This document shows, one piece after another, positions 1 through 8,413 of a DNA stretch of 64,000 bases. The DNA lies in the NCBI RefSeq assembly GCF_015708085.1, contig NZ_JADNYM010000011.1:1-64000 (forward strand), read 5' to 3'. The stretch is from Arthrobacter terrae (lineage in GTDB: Bacteria; Actinomycetota; Actinomycetes; Actinomycetales; Micrococcaceae). The first letter of the stretch is position 1. Each line of letters begins with the position of its first letter. Under the pieces are notes generated by a model. That model did no database searches. It saw nothing but the letters and a program-made list of their open reading frames with translations, and was not told the DNA's origin. A program made the translations under genes and the position numbers.

Positions 1-322
1 CCAGTTCAGCGATCCAGCCCCTGATCACGGCCTCGTTCACCCGCCCGGCAGGAAGACCGAAGGACAGGACCGGTGCAACGACCACACCGGCCGCACTCGG
101 CGAAGCGTTTACAGCAGCGTTTACAGCAGCGCGTGCCGGGACGGGTGCGGGAACGGATCCTGCGGGGCAGTGGACCACCGCGGTGGAGGGTGCCGGGACA
201 GCCGGCGGTGCAGGGACAGCCAAGGGTGCCGGGACGGGGCAGCGGACCAACGCGGTGGAGGGTGCCGGCGAAGTGTGTGGTGTTTCGCTGGTTCCGGTGC
301 TTGTTCTACTACTATCGAACAT
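1..322 (-). CDS. Unidentified protein, N-terminal part (runs off left edge)
   Basis: An open frame starts at an ATG complementary to 320-322 and stays open to base 1, giving about 107 codons of the N-terminus. Residues 15-70 are low complexity, rich in Pro, Ala and Val, with repeated APSTA-V and CPVPAP-like units. The DNA there carries imperfect copies of GCGGTGGAGGGTGCCGG. After this the sequence becomes ordinary protein-like ([17 protein letters not shown], then [13 protein letters not shown]). I do not recognise the family. The start is an assumption because no strong ribosome-binding site is visible. The continuous frame and GC-rich third positions support a real gene, but the repeat region makes coding statistics unreliable. 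Confidence 0.45.
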   Translation of the reverse strand, partial: MFDSSRTSTGTSETPHTSPAPSTALVRCPVPAPLAVPAPPAVPAPSTAVVHCPAGSVPAPVPARAAVNAAVNASPSAAGVVVAPVLSFGLPAGRVNEAVIRGWIAEL

Positions 323-534
323 ATCTTCAGTTTAGTCCTGTTGGTTAGAACAGACAATAGTATATGGGGTCTGTGGACAACGAATTCTCACGGTTATTGG
401 GGCCGATTACGGGGCCAGACCGCGCAGGTCTCCACACCGCCGCGGCCTGCACTCCGCCGTGGCTCGCACAGTGCAGAGAGCCTTGGCACCGTTGCACTCT
501 TGCGGCCTGGCAGGAATCTGCCGAGAATACTTTC

Positions 535-903
535 ATGACCAGCCGACTTGCCACCATAGCAATTGATGCCCATGACCTCCGCCGGATCGCCGACTTCTGG
601 TGCGAGGTACTGAGCTGGAAGATCATCGACGAAGATGTCGGCGGCATTAGCATCGCGTCCCCCGATGGGGCCGGGCCGACCATTGATGTCCTGCACGTTC
701 CGGAGGGTAAGAGCGTCAAAAACCGCCTGCACTTTGACCTTCGAGCGCATGGCACGACGACGTCCGAAGAGCTGGAGCGGCTGCTGGCACTGGGAGCCAG
801 CCGGTCCGACGTCGGCCAGGGTCCAGACGTGAGTTGGGTAGTGCTGGGGGATCCTGAGGGGAACGAATTTTGCCTCCTATCCCGCTCTGATCAGGAACTG
901 TGA
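535..903 (+). CDS. VOC family (glyoxalase-like) protein
   Basis: The product is 122 aa, the size of a single vicinal-oxygen-chelate domain. It opens with beta-alpha motif sequence (IAIDAHDLRRIADFW), continues with VLSWKI, and ends with LGDPEGNEFCLL, the typical C-terminal strand and turn of the glyoxalase/bleomycin-resistance/dioxygenase fold. The pattern SPDGAGPTIDVLHVPEGK is common in actinobacterial VOC proteins of unknown substrate. The frame is open further upstream to 364, but the family homology begins at the ATG at 535. It stands alone between two apparently non-coding stretches. Substrate and reaction cannot be told from the sequence. Confidence 0.85.
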   Translation: MTSRLATIAIDAHDLRRIADFWCEVLSWKIIDEDVGGISIASPDGAGPTIDVLHVPEGKSVKNRLHFDLRAHGTTTSEELERLLALGASRSDVGQGPDVSWVVLGDPEGNEFCLLSRSDQEL

Positions 904-1449
904 GCCGGATCCCACGCCGGAATAGCTATCGTGCCGGGTAGTGCTAATGCGGCCTCCGACGATTTGCCCGCGCACCTCCTCGCCAGACCAGGATGCGTGC
1001 CGTGGGACTTGTCGCGGGCCGGGGTCCGCGGTCACTGTGTCCATCGGAATTGTCTCCGACCTGCCGCAGCATGTTGATGACGTCCGGGTGGTCTGTGAAC
1101 GCGGGCTGATTATTTCCGATCCGCGAAGGGGGCACCCAACTTCAGCGTGACGGGCGAACCAGCATTCTGCACGAGCCAGCCCCTGAGGAAATTCAGAATG
1201 GCTTCCTGCTTCAACTGCAGGATTTCGCGGCGGTGGTGACCGGTGCGGCCCCAAAGGTCAGGATCGCGCACGCCCGGCATACTGTGCAGGTGGTGCTGGC
1301 TGCTCCCGGAGTGTGTCCGATCCGGCTAATCAGGCGCAGCACGCCGCAGAGGCAGGGATTAATAGGTAGTGGATAATTCCACTCTGAGGAAGACTGGACC
1401 CTTGGTCAAGCGCACGACGTGTGCTCGGGAGAAGAGCGGAGGGAGCCGC
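904..1449. other. Intergenic stretch with no convincing long gene
   Basis: No frame in these 546 bases shows a recognisable domain. The only stretch with coding-like character is a short minus-strand frame at 1110-1280, listed separately. The last ten or so bases before 1450 hold the ribosome-binding site (GGAGGGAG) of the downstream gene. No terminator hairpin or mobile-element end was seen. Confidence 0.5.
1110..1280 (-). CDS. Possible small ORF or gene remnant
   Basis: An ATG complementary to 1278-1280 opens a 56-codon frame ending in TAA. Third positions are about three-quarters G or C, like the neighbouring real genes. The peptide has an amphipathic stretch (REILQLKQEAILNFLRGWL) and ends KLGAPFADRK. 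The frame is open a little further upstream to a TAG near 1328 without another good start. I recognise no family. It could be a real small protein, the tail of a decayed gene, or chance. Confidence 0.25.
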   Translation of the reverse strand: MPGVRDPDLWGRTGHHRREILQLKQEAILNFLRGWLVQNAGSPVTLKLGAPFADRK

Positions 1450-2349
1450 ATGCGGCTGGCATTTTCAACTTTGGGGGCGCCTGACGCTTCTGTGACGCAA
1501 CTGGTCCGGTGGGCACGGCGGTTTGGTGCCGAAGGGCTGGAAATACGGGTGGACGACGGCGGCATCGCACCTTTGGGGCTGTCTGCGGCCGGGCGCGTGG
1601 TGCTTCGGCAGGCACTTGAAGATGCCGGGGTTGGAGTGCTGGCGCTGGCGAGCTACGTCAATATCTGCGCGTCGGAACCGGATCAGGAGGTGTTGGCCGG
1701 CTTGCGTGCGAACGTGCAGCTGGCAGCGGACCTGGGCGCGGCAGGGATACGGGTTTTCCCCGGCGCGGGAGTAGATCCTCTTGCGACGACTGATATGTCA
1801 GTGTTCGATGCGGCAGGTGCCCGGCGGCTGTCGGCGGTGCTGGGCGACGCCCGGGACCTGGGCGTCCGGTTGCTGCTGGAGACGCACGATTCACACCCAA
1901 GGGGTGCGGACGTGGCACGTTTATTGTCACTGGTTGAGGACCCGGGCGCGGATTCAGCCGCCGGTGCTGCCGAGGCCGAAACGGGCCAGTCCGGTGCTGC
2001 CGGGGCCCAAGCCGGCCAGCCCGCCGTTGGAATCATTTGGGACGTGCTGCACCCATGGCGATATGGCGAGACCCCGCAGGAGACAGCCCGGCAGATAGCC
2101 CCATACTTCGCTTACTGCCAGTTTAAGGACGGACAAGTGGGCTCCGCGCCGAAGGATGTCACCCTGCGGCTGCCGGGGGAGGGCGACGTTCCACTGCGGG
2201 AAATGGCACGGTTGGCCACTTCCTTGAGTGCGGCGCAGGGCAATGAAGATCCGTGGTTCTCGCTGGAATGGGAGAAGGCCTGGCATCCGGAGCTTCCTGG
2301 CCTACCGGAGGCGCTCACAGCTCTGCAGCGGATTCTCTGCGCAGACTAG
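1450..2349 (+). CDS. Sugar phosphate isomerase/epimerase family TIM-barrel protein
   Basis: The product is 299 aa and resembles the AP-endonuclease-2/xylose-isomerase-like TIM barrel found in IolE, IolI and related isomerases. Visible landmarks are an N-terminal strand (MRLAFSTLGAPD), GAEGLEIRVDDGG, a mid-barrel LLLETHDSH with putative metal-ligand Glu and His, IIWDVLHPWRYGE (Asp/His ligands), FKDG, and LEWEK near the end. The start at 1450 follows a GGAGGGAG ribosome-binding site, so the longer upstream frame was not used. Between about residues 172 and 191 there is a 30-bp tandem duplication (1963-2022) encoding two Ala/Gly/Gln-rich units, absent from typical homologues. The substrate is unknown. 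Confidence 0.8.
   Translation: MRLAFSTLGAPDASVTQLVRWARRFGAEGLEIRVDDGGIAPLGLSAAGRVVLRQALEDAGVGVLALASYVNICASEPDQEVLAGLRANVQLAADLGAAGIRVFPGAGVDPLATTDMSVFDAAGARRLSAVLGDARDLGVRLLLETHDSHPRGADVARLLSLVEDPGADSAAGAAEAETGQSGAAGAQAGQPAVGIIWDVLHPWRYGETPQETARQIAPYFAYCQFKDGQVGSAPKDVTLRLPGEGDVPLREMARLATSLSAAQGNEDPWFSLEWEKAWHPELPGLPEALTALQRILCAD
1963..2022 (+). repeat. 2 x 30-bp in-frame tandem repeat inside the TIM-barrel gene
   Basis: Two adjacent 30-base units starting GGTGCTGCCG encode GAAEAETGQS and GAAGAQAGQP. They form an Ala/Gly-rich insertion between barrel elements and keep the reading frame. Confidence 0.75.
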
Positions 2350-2465
2350 GGCGCTGAAACAGAGCGACAAGACTCGACGGACGGGGTGCTTGGTCGGTGC
2401 AGCTGCTCAACCGGCGACGGGACTCAAGCCGCGGGGGTGCTCAGTAGGCGGGTGTGCTCCACCGA

Positions 2466-3362
2466 TTATGGCTTGCGCGCGAAGATCTCCACCGGTGCAA
2501 GGATGCCGGTCCGAAAGGCGGCGAGCAAATTGGCCATCCGCGGCGGCCCGTCAGGGCCAAGAACCAGCAGCGGGCCAAGCGGCGATGGACCCTTTTCGGC
2601 CGCCCGCGCCTGTCCCCGTTCCATGAAAGCGATGCCAAAATCGCGGCGGTTCCGCTCTGAGTCGACCGCAAAGCCAGCCGCCTCCAGCCCTTCGGAGTAC
2701 TCCATGGGCGAGCAGACAAAGGAATCTGCCGGCACTGTGGACCAGGGCAACGGATAGGTGGGTTCGTCGTCGACCATTTGCATCACGTCGTAGACAGCAA
2801 AGACGCCACCGGGCTTGAGGACACGGAATACCTCGGCGAACAGCGCAGCCTTATCGTCGATGTTCATACCCACATGCAGCATGGTGGCGACGTCAAACTC
2901 GTCGTCGCCAAAGGGCAGCGCCAGCGCGCTGCCCTGGTTGAAGGTAACCTGCCCGCTTAGCCCGGTCCGCTCGGTCAATAACCGGGCAACCTGGACAAAT
3001 TCCGGAGTCAGGTCGACGCCGTTGACTTTTGCCCCAAAACGCTGCGCAAACAGCCGCGCGGGGCCGCCGATGCCGCTGCCGACGTCCAACACGTGCGAAC
3101 CGCTGTGGATGCCGGCGCCGCGGGCAAGATCCTCAGTGGACTTGATGCCGCCGATGTGGAATTCATCGGCACCCGCAAGGTCCTCTTGATGCAGGTGCTC
3201 CGGGTCGCGGCCCGCGGCACGCAGGGCCGCGAGGAACTTCGCTTCCAGTTCCCCAAGGGAATAGTGGCTGATGGTGTTCTTTTCAACGGTGTTGTTTTTC
3301 ACGGTGTTGTTCTCCACAGTGTTGTTCTCCACAGCGTTATTCTCCACAGCGTTCGCCTCCAC
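2466..3362 (-). CDS. Class I SAM-dependent methyltransferase with repeat-bearing N-terminus
   Basis: The product is 298 aa. After a repetitive N-terminus (VENNT-type pentapeptides, residues about 5-30) a Rossmann-type methyltransferase domain begins. Motif I is VLDVGSGIGGPARLFAQRFG, followed by GVDLTPEFVQVA, the acidic motif DEFDVATMLHVGMNI and VLKPGGVFAVYDV. The order and wording resemble the UbiE/sarcosine-dimethylglycine-methyltransferase-like group, so a small-molecule O-, N- or C-methyl acceptor is likely, but the substrate cannot be read. It lies 21 bp downstream of the XPB helicase gene on the same strand. The repeats make the exact start uncertain; a start nearer ISHYSLGELE is possible. 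Confidence 0.85.
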   Translation of the reverse strand: MEANAVENNAVENNTVENNTVKNNTVEKNTISHYSLGELEAKFLAALRAAGRDPEHLHQEDLAGADEFHIGGIKSTEDLARGAGIHSGSHVLDVGSGIGGPARLFAQRFGAKVNGVDLTPEFVQVARLLTERTGLSGQVTFNQGSALALPFGDDEFDVATMLHVGMNIDDKAALFAEVFRVLKPGGVFAVYDVMQMVDDEPTYPLPWSTVPADSFVCSPMEYSEGLEAAGFAVDSERNRRDFGIAFMERGQARAAEKGPSPLGPLLVLGPDGPPRMANLLAAFRTGILAPVEIFARKP

Positions 3363-3363
3363 A
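3274..3363 (-). repeat. Six 15-bp tandem units at the 5' end of the methyltransferase gene
   Basis: Six consecutive 15-base units occupy 3274-3363. Two are identical (GTGTTGTTCTCCACA on the + strand) and the others differ by a few bases. On the minus strand they encode N-terminal pentapeptides of the type VENNT, VKNNT and VEKNT. Because the unit is a multiple of three, copy-number change would lengthen or shorten the N-terminus without breaking the frame. Confidence 0.95.
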
Positions 3364-3383
3364 GCGCCGATCCTACTCCGCTT

Positions 3384-5030
3384 CTATCCGGTTGTGGCGA
3401 TGTCCTTCGCATCCAGAATCCGGTAGGCGTATCCCTGCTCCGCCAGGAAGCGCTGGCGCTTGGCCGCAAAGTCCTGATCCAGCGTGTCCCGTGCCACCAG
3501 GGTGTAGAACCGTGCTGACCGGCCGTCCGCCTTGGGCCGGAGCAATCTGCCGAGGCGCTGCGCTTCCTCCTGCCGGGAGCCGAAGGAACCGGAGACCTGA
3601 ATGGCCACCGATGCCTCGGGCAGGTCGATAGAAAAGTTTGCCACCTTCGAGACCACCAAAGTGTGAATGGTCCCATTTCGAAACTCGCCGAACAGCCGCT
3701 GCCGTTCCTTAACGCTTGTTTCGCCCTTAATGACGGGCGCGTCAAGGCGTTCGGCAATTTCATCGAGTTGATCGATGTATTGGCCGATCACCAGCAGCTG
3801 CTCACCCTGATGGGCCTTGACCAGTCGCTCCACCACAGCTGTTTTGGTCTCGCTGGTGGCACACAACCGGTATTTATCCGCATCGTCGGCCATGGCATAG
3901 GCCATTCGTTCGTCACGAGGCAGATCCACCCGGACCTCCACGCAATCCGCCGGCGCTATATAGCCCTGCGCCTCGATGTCCTTCCACGGGGCGTCGTAGC
4001 GTTTGGGTCCTATCAGCGAGAAAACTTCGCCTTCCCGGCCATCCTCCCGGACCAGCGTGGCCGTTAGTCCGAGCCGCCGTCGTGCCTGCAGATCCGCCGT
4101 CATCCGGAAGATCGGCGCCGGCAGCAGGTGTACCTCGTCATAGATGATCAGGCCCCAATTGTTCGCATCCAGCAGTTCCAGATGCGGGTACAACCCGCCG
4201 CGGCGCATGGTCAGGACCTGATAGGTGGCAATGGTGACCGGGCGGACCTCCTTGACAGCGCCGGAATATTCCCCGATTTCCGCCTCCGTGAGACTGGTGC
4301 GCTTGAGCAGCTCCTCCTTCCACTGCCGCGCCGACACGGTGTTGGTGACCAGGATCAGCGTGGTGGTACCGCTGAACGCCATCGCCGCGGCGCCCACCAG
4401 GGTCTTGCCGGCACCACAGGGAAGAACGACGACGCCGGAACCGCCGGCCCAGAAATTCTCCACCGCTAGCTGCTGGTACGGCCGCAGCTTCCAATCCTCC
4501 TCCAGCAGCGCCACCGGGTGCGGGGTGCCGTCCACATATCCGGCCAGGTCCTCCGCCGGCCAACCGATTTTGAGCAGGAGCTGCTTGAGTGCACCGCGTG
4601 CGGACGCATGGACGACGACGGTCATCGGGTCAATGCGCGGACCGAGGAGCGGCTCAATCTTCCTGGCCCGAATGACCTCTTCGAGAACCGGATAATCATC
4701 GGTTCGCAGCACCAAACCGTGCACAGGGTCCTTTTCCAGCCGAAGCCGGCCGTACCGCGACATCGTCTCCGCGACGTCAATCAGCAGCGCGTGCGGGACG
4801 GGGAAGCGCGAGTACTTCAGCAGGGTATCCAAAACCTGCTCTGCGTCGAGTCCGGCGGCGCGCGCATTCCACAGGCCCAGCGGCGTCAACCGGTAGCTGT
4901 GCATGTGCTCCGGGGCGCGCTCCAATTCGGCAAACGCCGCGATGGCATGCCTGGCCTCGGTGGCCAGCGGATGATCCACTTCCAGCAGGATCGTCTTGTC
5001 GCTCTGCACAATCAGCGGTCCGTCGGTCAT
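3384..5030 (-). CDS. XPB-type DNA repair helicase
   Basis: The 548-aa product is a superfamily 2 helicase of the XPB/Ssl2 type found across Actinobacteria. An N-terminal domain of about 180 residues is followed by LRPYQQLAV, Walker A PCGAGKT (about residues 204-210), a DEVH box (about 298-301), GLTATLVREDGRE with the XPB-specific RED segment, and a C-terminal helicase half with SKVANFSIDLPEAS and the arginine-finger region EEAQRLGRLLRP. It is expected to be an ATP-driven 3'-5' DNA translocase in repair; the exact bacterial role is poorly defined. Its start overlaps the end of the upstream helicase-associated gene by 4 bp (ATGA), so the two are surely co-translated. Confidence 0.95.
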   Translation of the reverse strand: MTDGPLIVQSDKTILLEVDHPLATEARHAIAAFAELERAPEHMHSYRLTPLGLWNARAAGLDAEQVLDTLLKYSRFPVPHALLIDVAETMSRYGRLRLEKDPVHGLVLRTDDYPVLEEVIRARKIEPLLGPRIDPMTVVVHASARGALKQLLLKIGWPAEDLAGYVDGTPHPVALLEEDWKLRPYQQLAVENFWAGGSGVVVLPCGAGKTLVGAAAMAFSGTTTLILVTNTVSARQWKEELLKRTSLTEAEIGEYSGAVKEVRPVTIATYQVLTMRRGGLYPHLELLDANNWGLIIYDEVHLLPAPIFRMTADLQARRRLGLTATLVREDGREGEVFSLIGPKRYDAPWKDIEAQGYIAPADCVEVRVDLPRDERMAYAMADDADKYRLCATSETKTAVVERLVKAHQGEQLLVIGQYIDQLDEIAERLDAPVIKGETSVKERQRLFGEFRNGTIHTLVVSKVANFSIDLPEASVAIQVSGSFGSRQEEAQRLGRLLRPKADGRSARFYTLVARDTLDQDFAAKRQRFLAEQGYAYRILDAKDIATTG

Positions 5031-7519
5031 TGCGTTACCCTTTTCCCGTCCGGCAGATCCGCCAGCTCGACGTCCATCACCCGATGAATCGAGACCACGC
5101 GCTCAATTTCCCGCTCCGGGTCATAGACCCGCACCCGGCCGCCGGTGACCGAGAGAGGCACCAGGACCTGCTGGTCATGGTTGCCATTGCTGTCCACAAT
5201 CGAAATATTCACGGACTTCTTCAACCGGATGGCCTGGCGCAATATTTCCAGCCCCAGCTGCGGGGCGGCTTCGGTACCGGAAGGAGCCCACGATGGTTTG
5301 CTCCGCAGCGCCGCGAGCTGGGCTGCAATTTCCGCCTCGGCAGGGGCCTCCCCGCCGGTGCGCCGGGCAGGGCCGGCGGAGCGGACCACTGACGGACTGG
5401 GCTTTGGCACTTTCACCACGCCGCCGTCGGCCTCGGTATGGGCGGGGGACATGCCCACTGAGCGCAGCGCTGCGGCTAACTCCCGTGACCCGACCCTGGA
5501 AATGAGGACGGTGGGGGCCAGCGGGACCAGTCCCAGATGCTTGAGCGCGGGAAGCTGCGTCAATTCCCGAAGCATGCCGTCATCTTCGCTCTGCACATAG
5601 CTGACGGCCCGTCCCACGCGGAGCTTGCCGTGCCGGGCGGCAGTATCTTCGACGAGGTAGCGCAATGGCTGTGGAATGTCAGTTGCCGAATGCCGGCCCA
5701 GGAAATCGAGGATCCGCACGGCGTCCTGCCCGGCGTCCAGGGCGCGACGGATCGAGGCCGGGCTGAACCGGTAAATGGTGGCCGGTCCCTGCCCCTCCGC
5801 CTCGGCCAGCAGGCTTAGCTCTGCCGTCAGTTCCGGAGACAGATATCCGGGGGCGACGGCGGTCAGATCGGCCTGCAGCAAGACGTGCGTCAGCGGTTGC
5901 GGCAGGGCCTTGCGCAGCACGTCCAAAGCCTCTTCCGGGGTGCCGGCGGCGACGGCGCGTCCCACCACGGTAAGCGAACCCGATCCTGTCATGCCAAGCA
6001 GCTCTGCCTCGCGCAGGAAGCCCGCCAGGAGACGGCGGAGCCGCCGGGCCAGCCGGGGCCGCCGCCATTGGAAGCGGCTCAGGATAGCGGCCTCGTCCAG
6101 CACGGGGACGGTATCAGGATTGCTGGTGTCTTCGGCGCTGAGCTCGGCCATGATGGAGAGCGTCTGCTGGCGCAGAACAGGAGCATCGGGACGGTGAGCC
6201 TCCGCGGCCAACGCATTGACCGGCCCGGTTCCGCCCGCGGTGCCGGAAGGGCTGGAAGTGGCGGAGGAGCGGGAAAGGCCAGCTGGGCTGGAAGGGGCGG
6301 AAGGGCTGGAATTCCGCGACGCCCACTGGGCGGCCAATGACGGTGCGCGGTCGGCTGCGAGCCAGGAAGTAGCCAGCCAGAGCCACTGCTGCTCCCGTGG
6401 TAATTGCTGCCAGCCGGTCTGCGACAGCTGCCATCGGGACGTGTCAACGTCCAGGACCAGCAACGAGGACAGCGCTGCAAGTTCCAATAGCTGCGTGGTC
6501 AGTTCCGTGTCCACCCGTAAGGCATCGGCCAATCTGCGCACTTCACGCACACCGACCCCACCAGCTCGAAGGGTGGACAGCGGGGTGTTCCGGATCTGGC
6601 TGAGCAATTCCGTCTCGAGCCGCAGCAGCTCCGCAATGGCTCCGAGTGCCGCGTTGGTGCGAAGCGAGGCACTGGTCCGTTGAAGCTTCGGGGCCGGCGG
6701 GTTGGCGGTAAACTCCTGGATGATGACGCGCCCGCGGAGCACGATGGCAACGTCCGAAGGCAGCTCTACATGCTCGTTATCCAGCGGGATCAACAGGCCT
6801 CGAGCCAGCAGCCAATCCACCGGCGTTGGGTCCGCTGCCTCCGGCCGCACGGTTCGCTGGGCATTCTCAACGGCACCCATCGCCCCCGCACTGAAGCGGG
6901 AGAGCATGCCCGCCGTGGTCTCCGGCGCTGCGGCCAAGAGCTGCTCGAGCAGGCCCGGAGCGCTCACCCAGGACTGCATCGCCAGCGCGGCTTCCAGGGC
7001 AGTGGACGCGGATTCGACACCGGCCCCGAACCGATGCAGGGCTTGCACCGTTTGCAGCAGCCGAGCCCCGACCAAGGGTTGGGTGCGCACCAGCTCGGGG
7101 TAACTGCGGCCCAGCCCCGCAGGGTGCAGTCCGATCACATCCTTGAGGCTGCTGACGGCCAGGAATCCGGATCCGTCTGGAGCCCGGTACACGAGGGCAC
7201 GCGCGTGCAGGTCCTCGAGAATAGCCTCGATCACAGCCGTGGTGCTGCCTGCGATCAATGGCTTGAGTGATCCGGCGCTGGCACTTTGCCCCAGGTCCTC
7301 GTTGGTGCTCAGATGCAGCACTTCCAACACCTGCATCTGGGGTTGACTAAGGTGGTCCAGCGCGCGGGCAACGCTGACTCTGGCGCAGGCACGCGCGGCG
7401 AGAGCAGCGAAATCCGGTACCGGTGGCGAGATCAGATCCGGCCGCGCAGCAAGGAGCGAGCGCAAGGAGTTGTCGCTTCGCGCCGCCAGTTCCGTGGTCA
7501 GGATCCTTATCGAGGACAT
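5027..7519 (-). CDS. Helicase-associated domain protein (partner of XPB)
   Basis: An 830-aa protein that in Actinobacteria is typically encoded beside the XPB helicase and carries the XPB/Ssl2-like helicase C-terminal-associated domain. The N-terminal half reads as winged-helix-like regulatory segments (LRSLLAARPDLISPP, LDHLSQPQMQVLEVLHL). A Ser/Pro/Ala/Gly-rich linker lies near residues 405-435. The conserved C-terminal module includes ATIYRFSPASIRRALDAG, ILDFLGRHSATDIPQPLRYLVEDTAARHGKLRVG and LKHLGLVPLAPTVLIS. The last 60 residues (KKSVNISIVDSNGNHDQQVLVPLSV) resemble a WYL-like or helicase-tail strand region. It overlaps the XPB gene by 4 bp. It probably modulates or tethers the helicase. 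Confidence 0.9.
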   Translation of the reverse strand: MSSIRILTTELAARSDNSLRSLLAARPDLISPPVPDFAALAARACARVSVARALDHLSQPQMQVLEVLHLSTNEDLGQSASAGSLKPLIAGSTTAVIEAILEDLHARALVYRAPDGSGFLAVSSLKDVIGLHPAGLGRSYPELVRTQPLVGARLLQTVQALHRFGAGVESASTALEAALAMQSWVSAPGLLEQLLAAAPETTAGMLSRFSAGAMGAVENAQRTVRPEAADPTPVDWLLARGLLIPLDNEHVELPSDVAIVLRGRVIIQEFTANPPAPKLQRTSASLRTNAALGAIAELLRLETELLSQIRNTPLSTLRAGGVGVREVRRLADALRVDTELTTQLLELAALSSLLVLDVDTSRWQLSQTGWQQLPREQQWLWLATSWLAADRAPSLAAQWASRNSSPSAPSSPAGLSRSSATSSPSGTAGGTGPVNALAAEAHRPDAPVLRQQTLSIMAELSAEDTSNPDTVPVLDEAAILSRFQWRRPRLARRLRRLLAGFLREAELLGMTGSGSLTVVGRAVAAGTPEEALDVLRKALPQPLTHVLLQADLTAVAPGYLSPELTAELSLLAEAEGQGPATIYRFSPASIRRALDAGQDAVRILDFLGRHSATDIPQPLRYLVEDTAARHGKLRVGRAVSYVQSEDDGMLRELTQLPALKHLGLVPLAPTVLISRVGSRELAAALRSVGMSPAHTEADGGVVKVPKPSPSVVRSAGPARRTGGEAPAEAEIAAQLAALRSKPSWAPSGTEAAPQLGLEILRQAIRLKKSVNISIVDSNGNHDQQVLVPLSVTGGRVRVYDPEREIERVVSIHRVMDVELADLPDGKRVTQ

Positions 7520-7565
7520 CCCACTAACGGTATCGCGCCTTGCCTAATGGAGAGCCAGCGCCGCG

Positions 7566-7820
7566 CTAGAGCCGGCGCCGGCGGGCAACCGCCCGCAGCA
7601 GTGCGATTCCCAGCAGAATAAAGGCCAGCGGCAGCCCGATCATCGCAATCCAGTCCAGCCCGACCCAGGGATGGCCGCCGGCGACCTTGATCAGCAGGAC
7701 CGCGGCCAGGGAGGCGACGCAGACAATGGCGAGCGCTGCGGCCAGCGCATTGAATACTTGGCGGCTGCGACCGGATTCCTGCTGTGTACTGACGGGCAGG
7801 TTGCGGTCATTCTCAGTCAT
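7566..7820 (-). CDS. Small two-helix membrane protein (possibly DUF2530 type)
   Basis: Starting at the ATG complementary to 7818-7820, the product is 84 aa (MTENDRNLP...). It has two hydrophobic segments, roughly residues 25-45 (ALAAALAIVCVASLAAVLLI) and 56-75 (DWIAMIGLPLAFILLGIALL), and ends in a cluster of arginines. Small membrane proteins of this size (DUF2530) often sit near cspB and DUF3027 genes in Actinobacteria, which suggests the family, but I cannot prove it. An in-frame upstream extension to 7898 is possible but has no membrane or conserved features. Function unknown. Confidence 0.65.
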   Translation of the reverse strand: MTENDRNLPVSTQQESGRSRQVFNALAAALAIVCVASLAAVLLIKVAGGHPWVGLDWIAMIGLPLAFILLGIALLRAVARRRRL

Positions 7821-8032
7821 GCCCATAACGCTAACAGCGGATATCGGTGTGGCAAAGCACCGCAAGCGCCCAAACGCACGGCAGCCGGGAAGCAACAAGC
7901 TAATCTAGAGAGAGCAGACCAACACGCCCAACGCCGTCGCGCCCTTTTTATGATTCCCTTCCGGGGTTTCCGCTATTGATCGCAGGCTGCAACGGGCGGG
8001 ATTCGAGTACGACGATGAACGAGGTAACCTAA

Positions 8033-8413
8033 GTGCCAACCGGGAAAGTCAAGTGGTATGACAACGAAAAGGGCTTCGGCTTCCTGACTACCGACGACGG
8101 CAAGGAAGTCTTCCTGCACGCCAACGCCCTGCCGGACGGCGTTTCCGACGTCAAGGTGGGTATGCGGATGGAGTTCGGCGTCGCTGACGGACGCAAGGGT
8201 GCCCAGGCTTTGGCCGCCCGGATCCTGGACAAGGTACCTTCTGTTGCGAAGGCGAAACGGATGCCGCCGAAGGATCTGGCACCGATTGTCCAGGATCTGG
8301 TGAGCATGCTGGAGAAATCTGTGGGCGGACTCACCAACGGCAAATACCCGGATGGCGACGCGGCCAGGATTGCCGCCGCGCTGCGCAAGGTTGCCGAAAA
8401 CTTCGACGCGTAA
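8033..8413 (+). CDS. Cold shock protein, CspB-like with C-terminal extension
   Basis: A 126-aa protein with a GTG start. Residues 1-65 are a cold shock domain with RNP1-like KGFGFL and RNP2-like VFLHA motifs, so it should bind single-stranded RNA or DNA. Residues 70-126 are an extra helical tail (AKRMPPKDLAPIVQDLVSMLEK) seen in long actinobacterial CspB proteins and absent from the usual 67-aa Csp. An upstream leader of about 120 nt follows a possible -10 (TAATCT near 7900). The stop codon overlaps the start of the DUF3027 gene by one base (TAATG), implying translational coupling. Confidence 0.93.
   Translation: MPTGKVKWYDNEKGFGFLTTDDGKEVFLHANALPDGVSDVKVGMRMEFGVADGRKGAQALAARILDKVPSVAKAKRMPPKDLAPIVQDLVSMLEKSVGGLTNGKYPDGDAARIAAALRKVAENFDA

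Noticed and set aside
317-328. LexA-like GAAC-N4-CTTC at the start of the left-edge gene
   Set aside because: One half-site base deviates from GAAC-N4-GTTC and it overlaps the start codon; too weak to call an SOS box.
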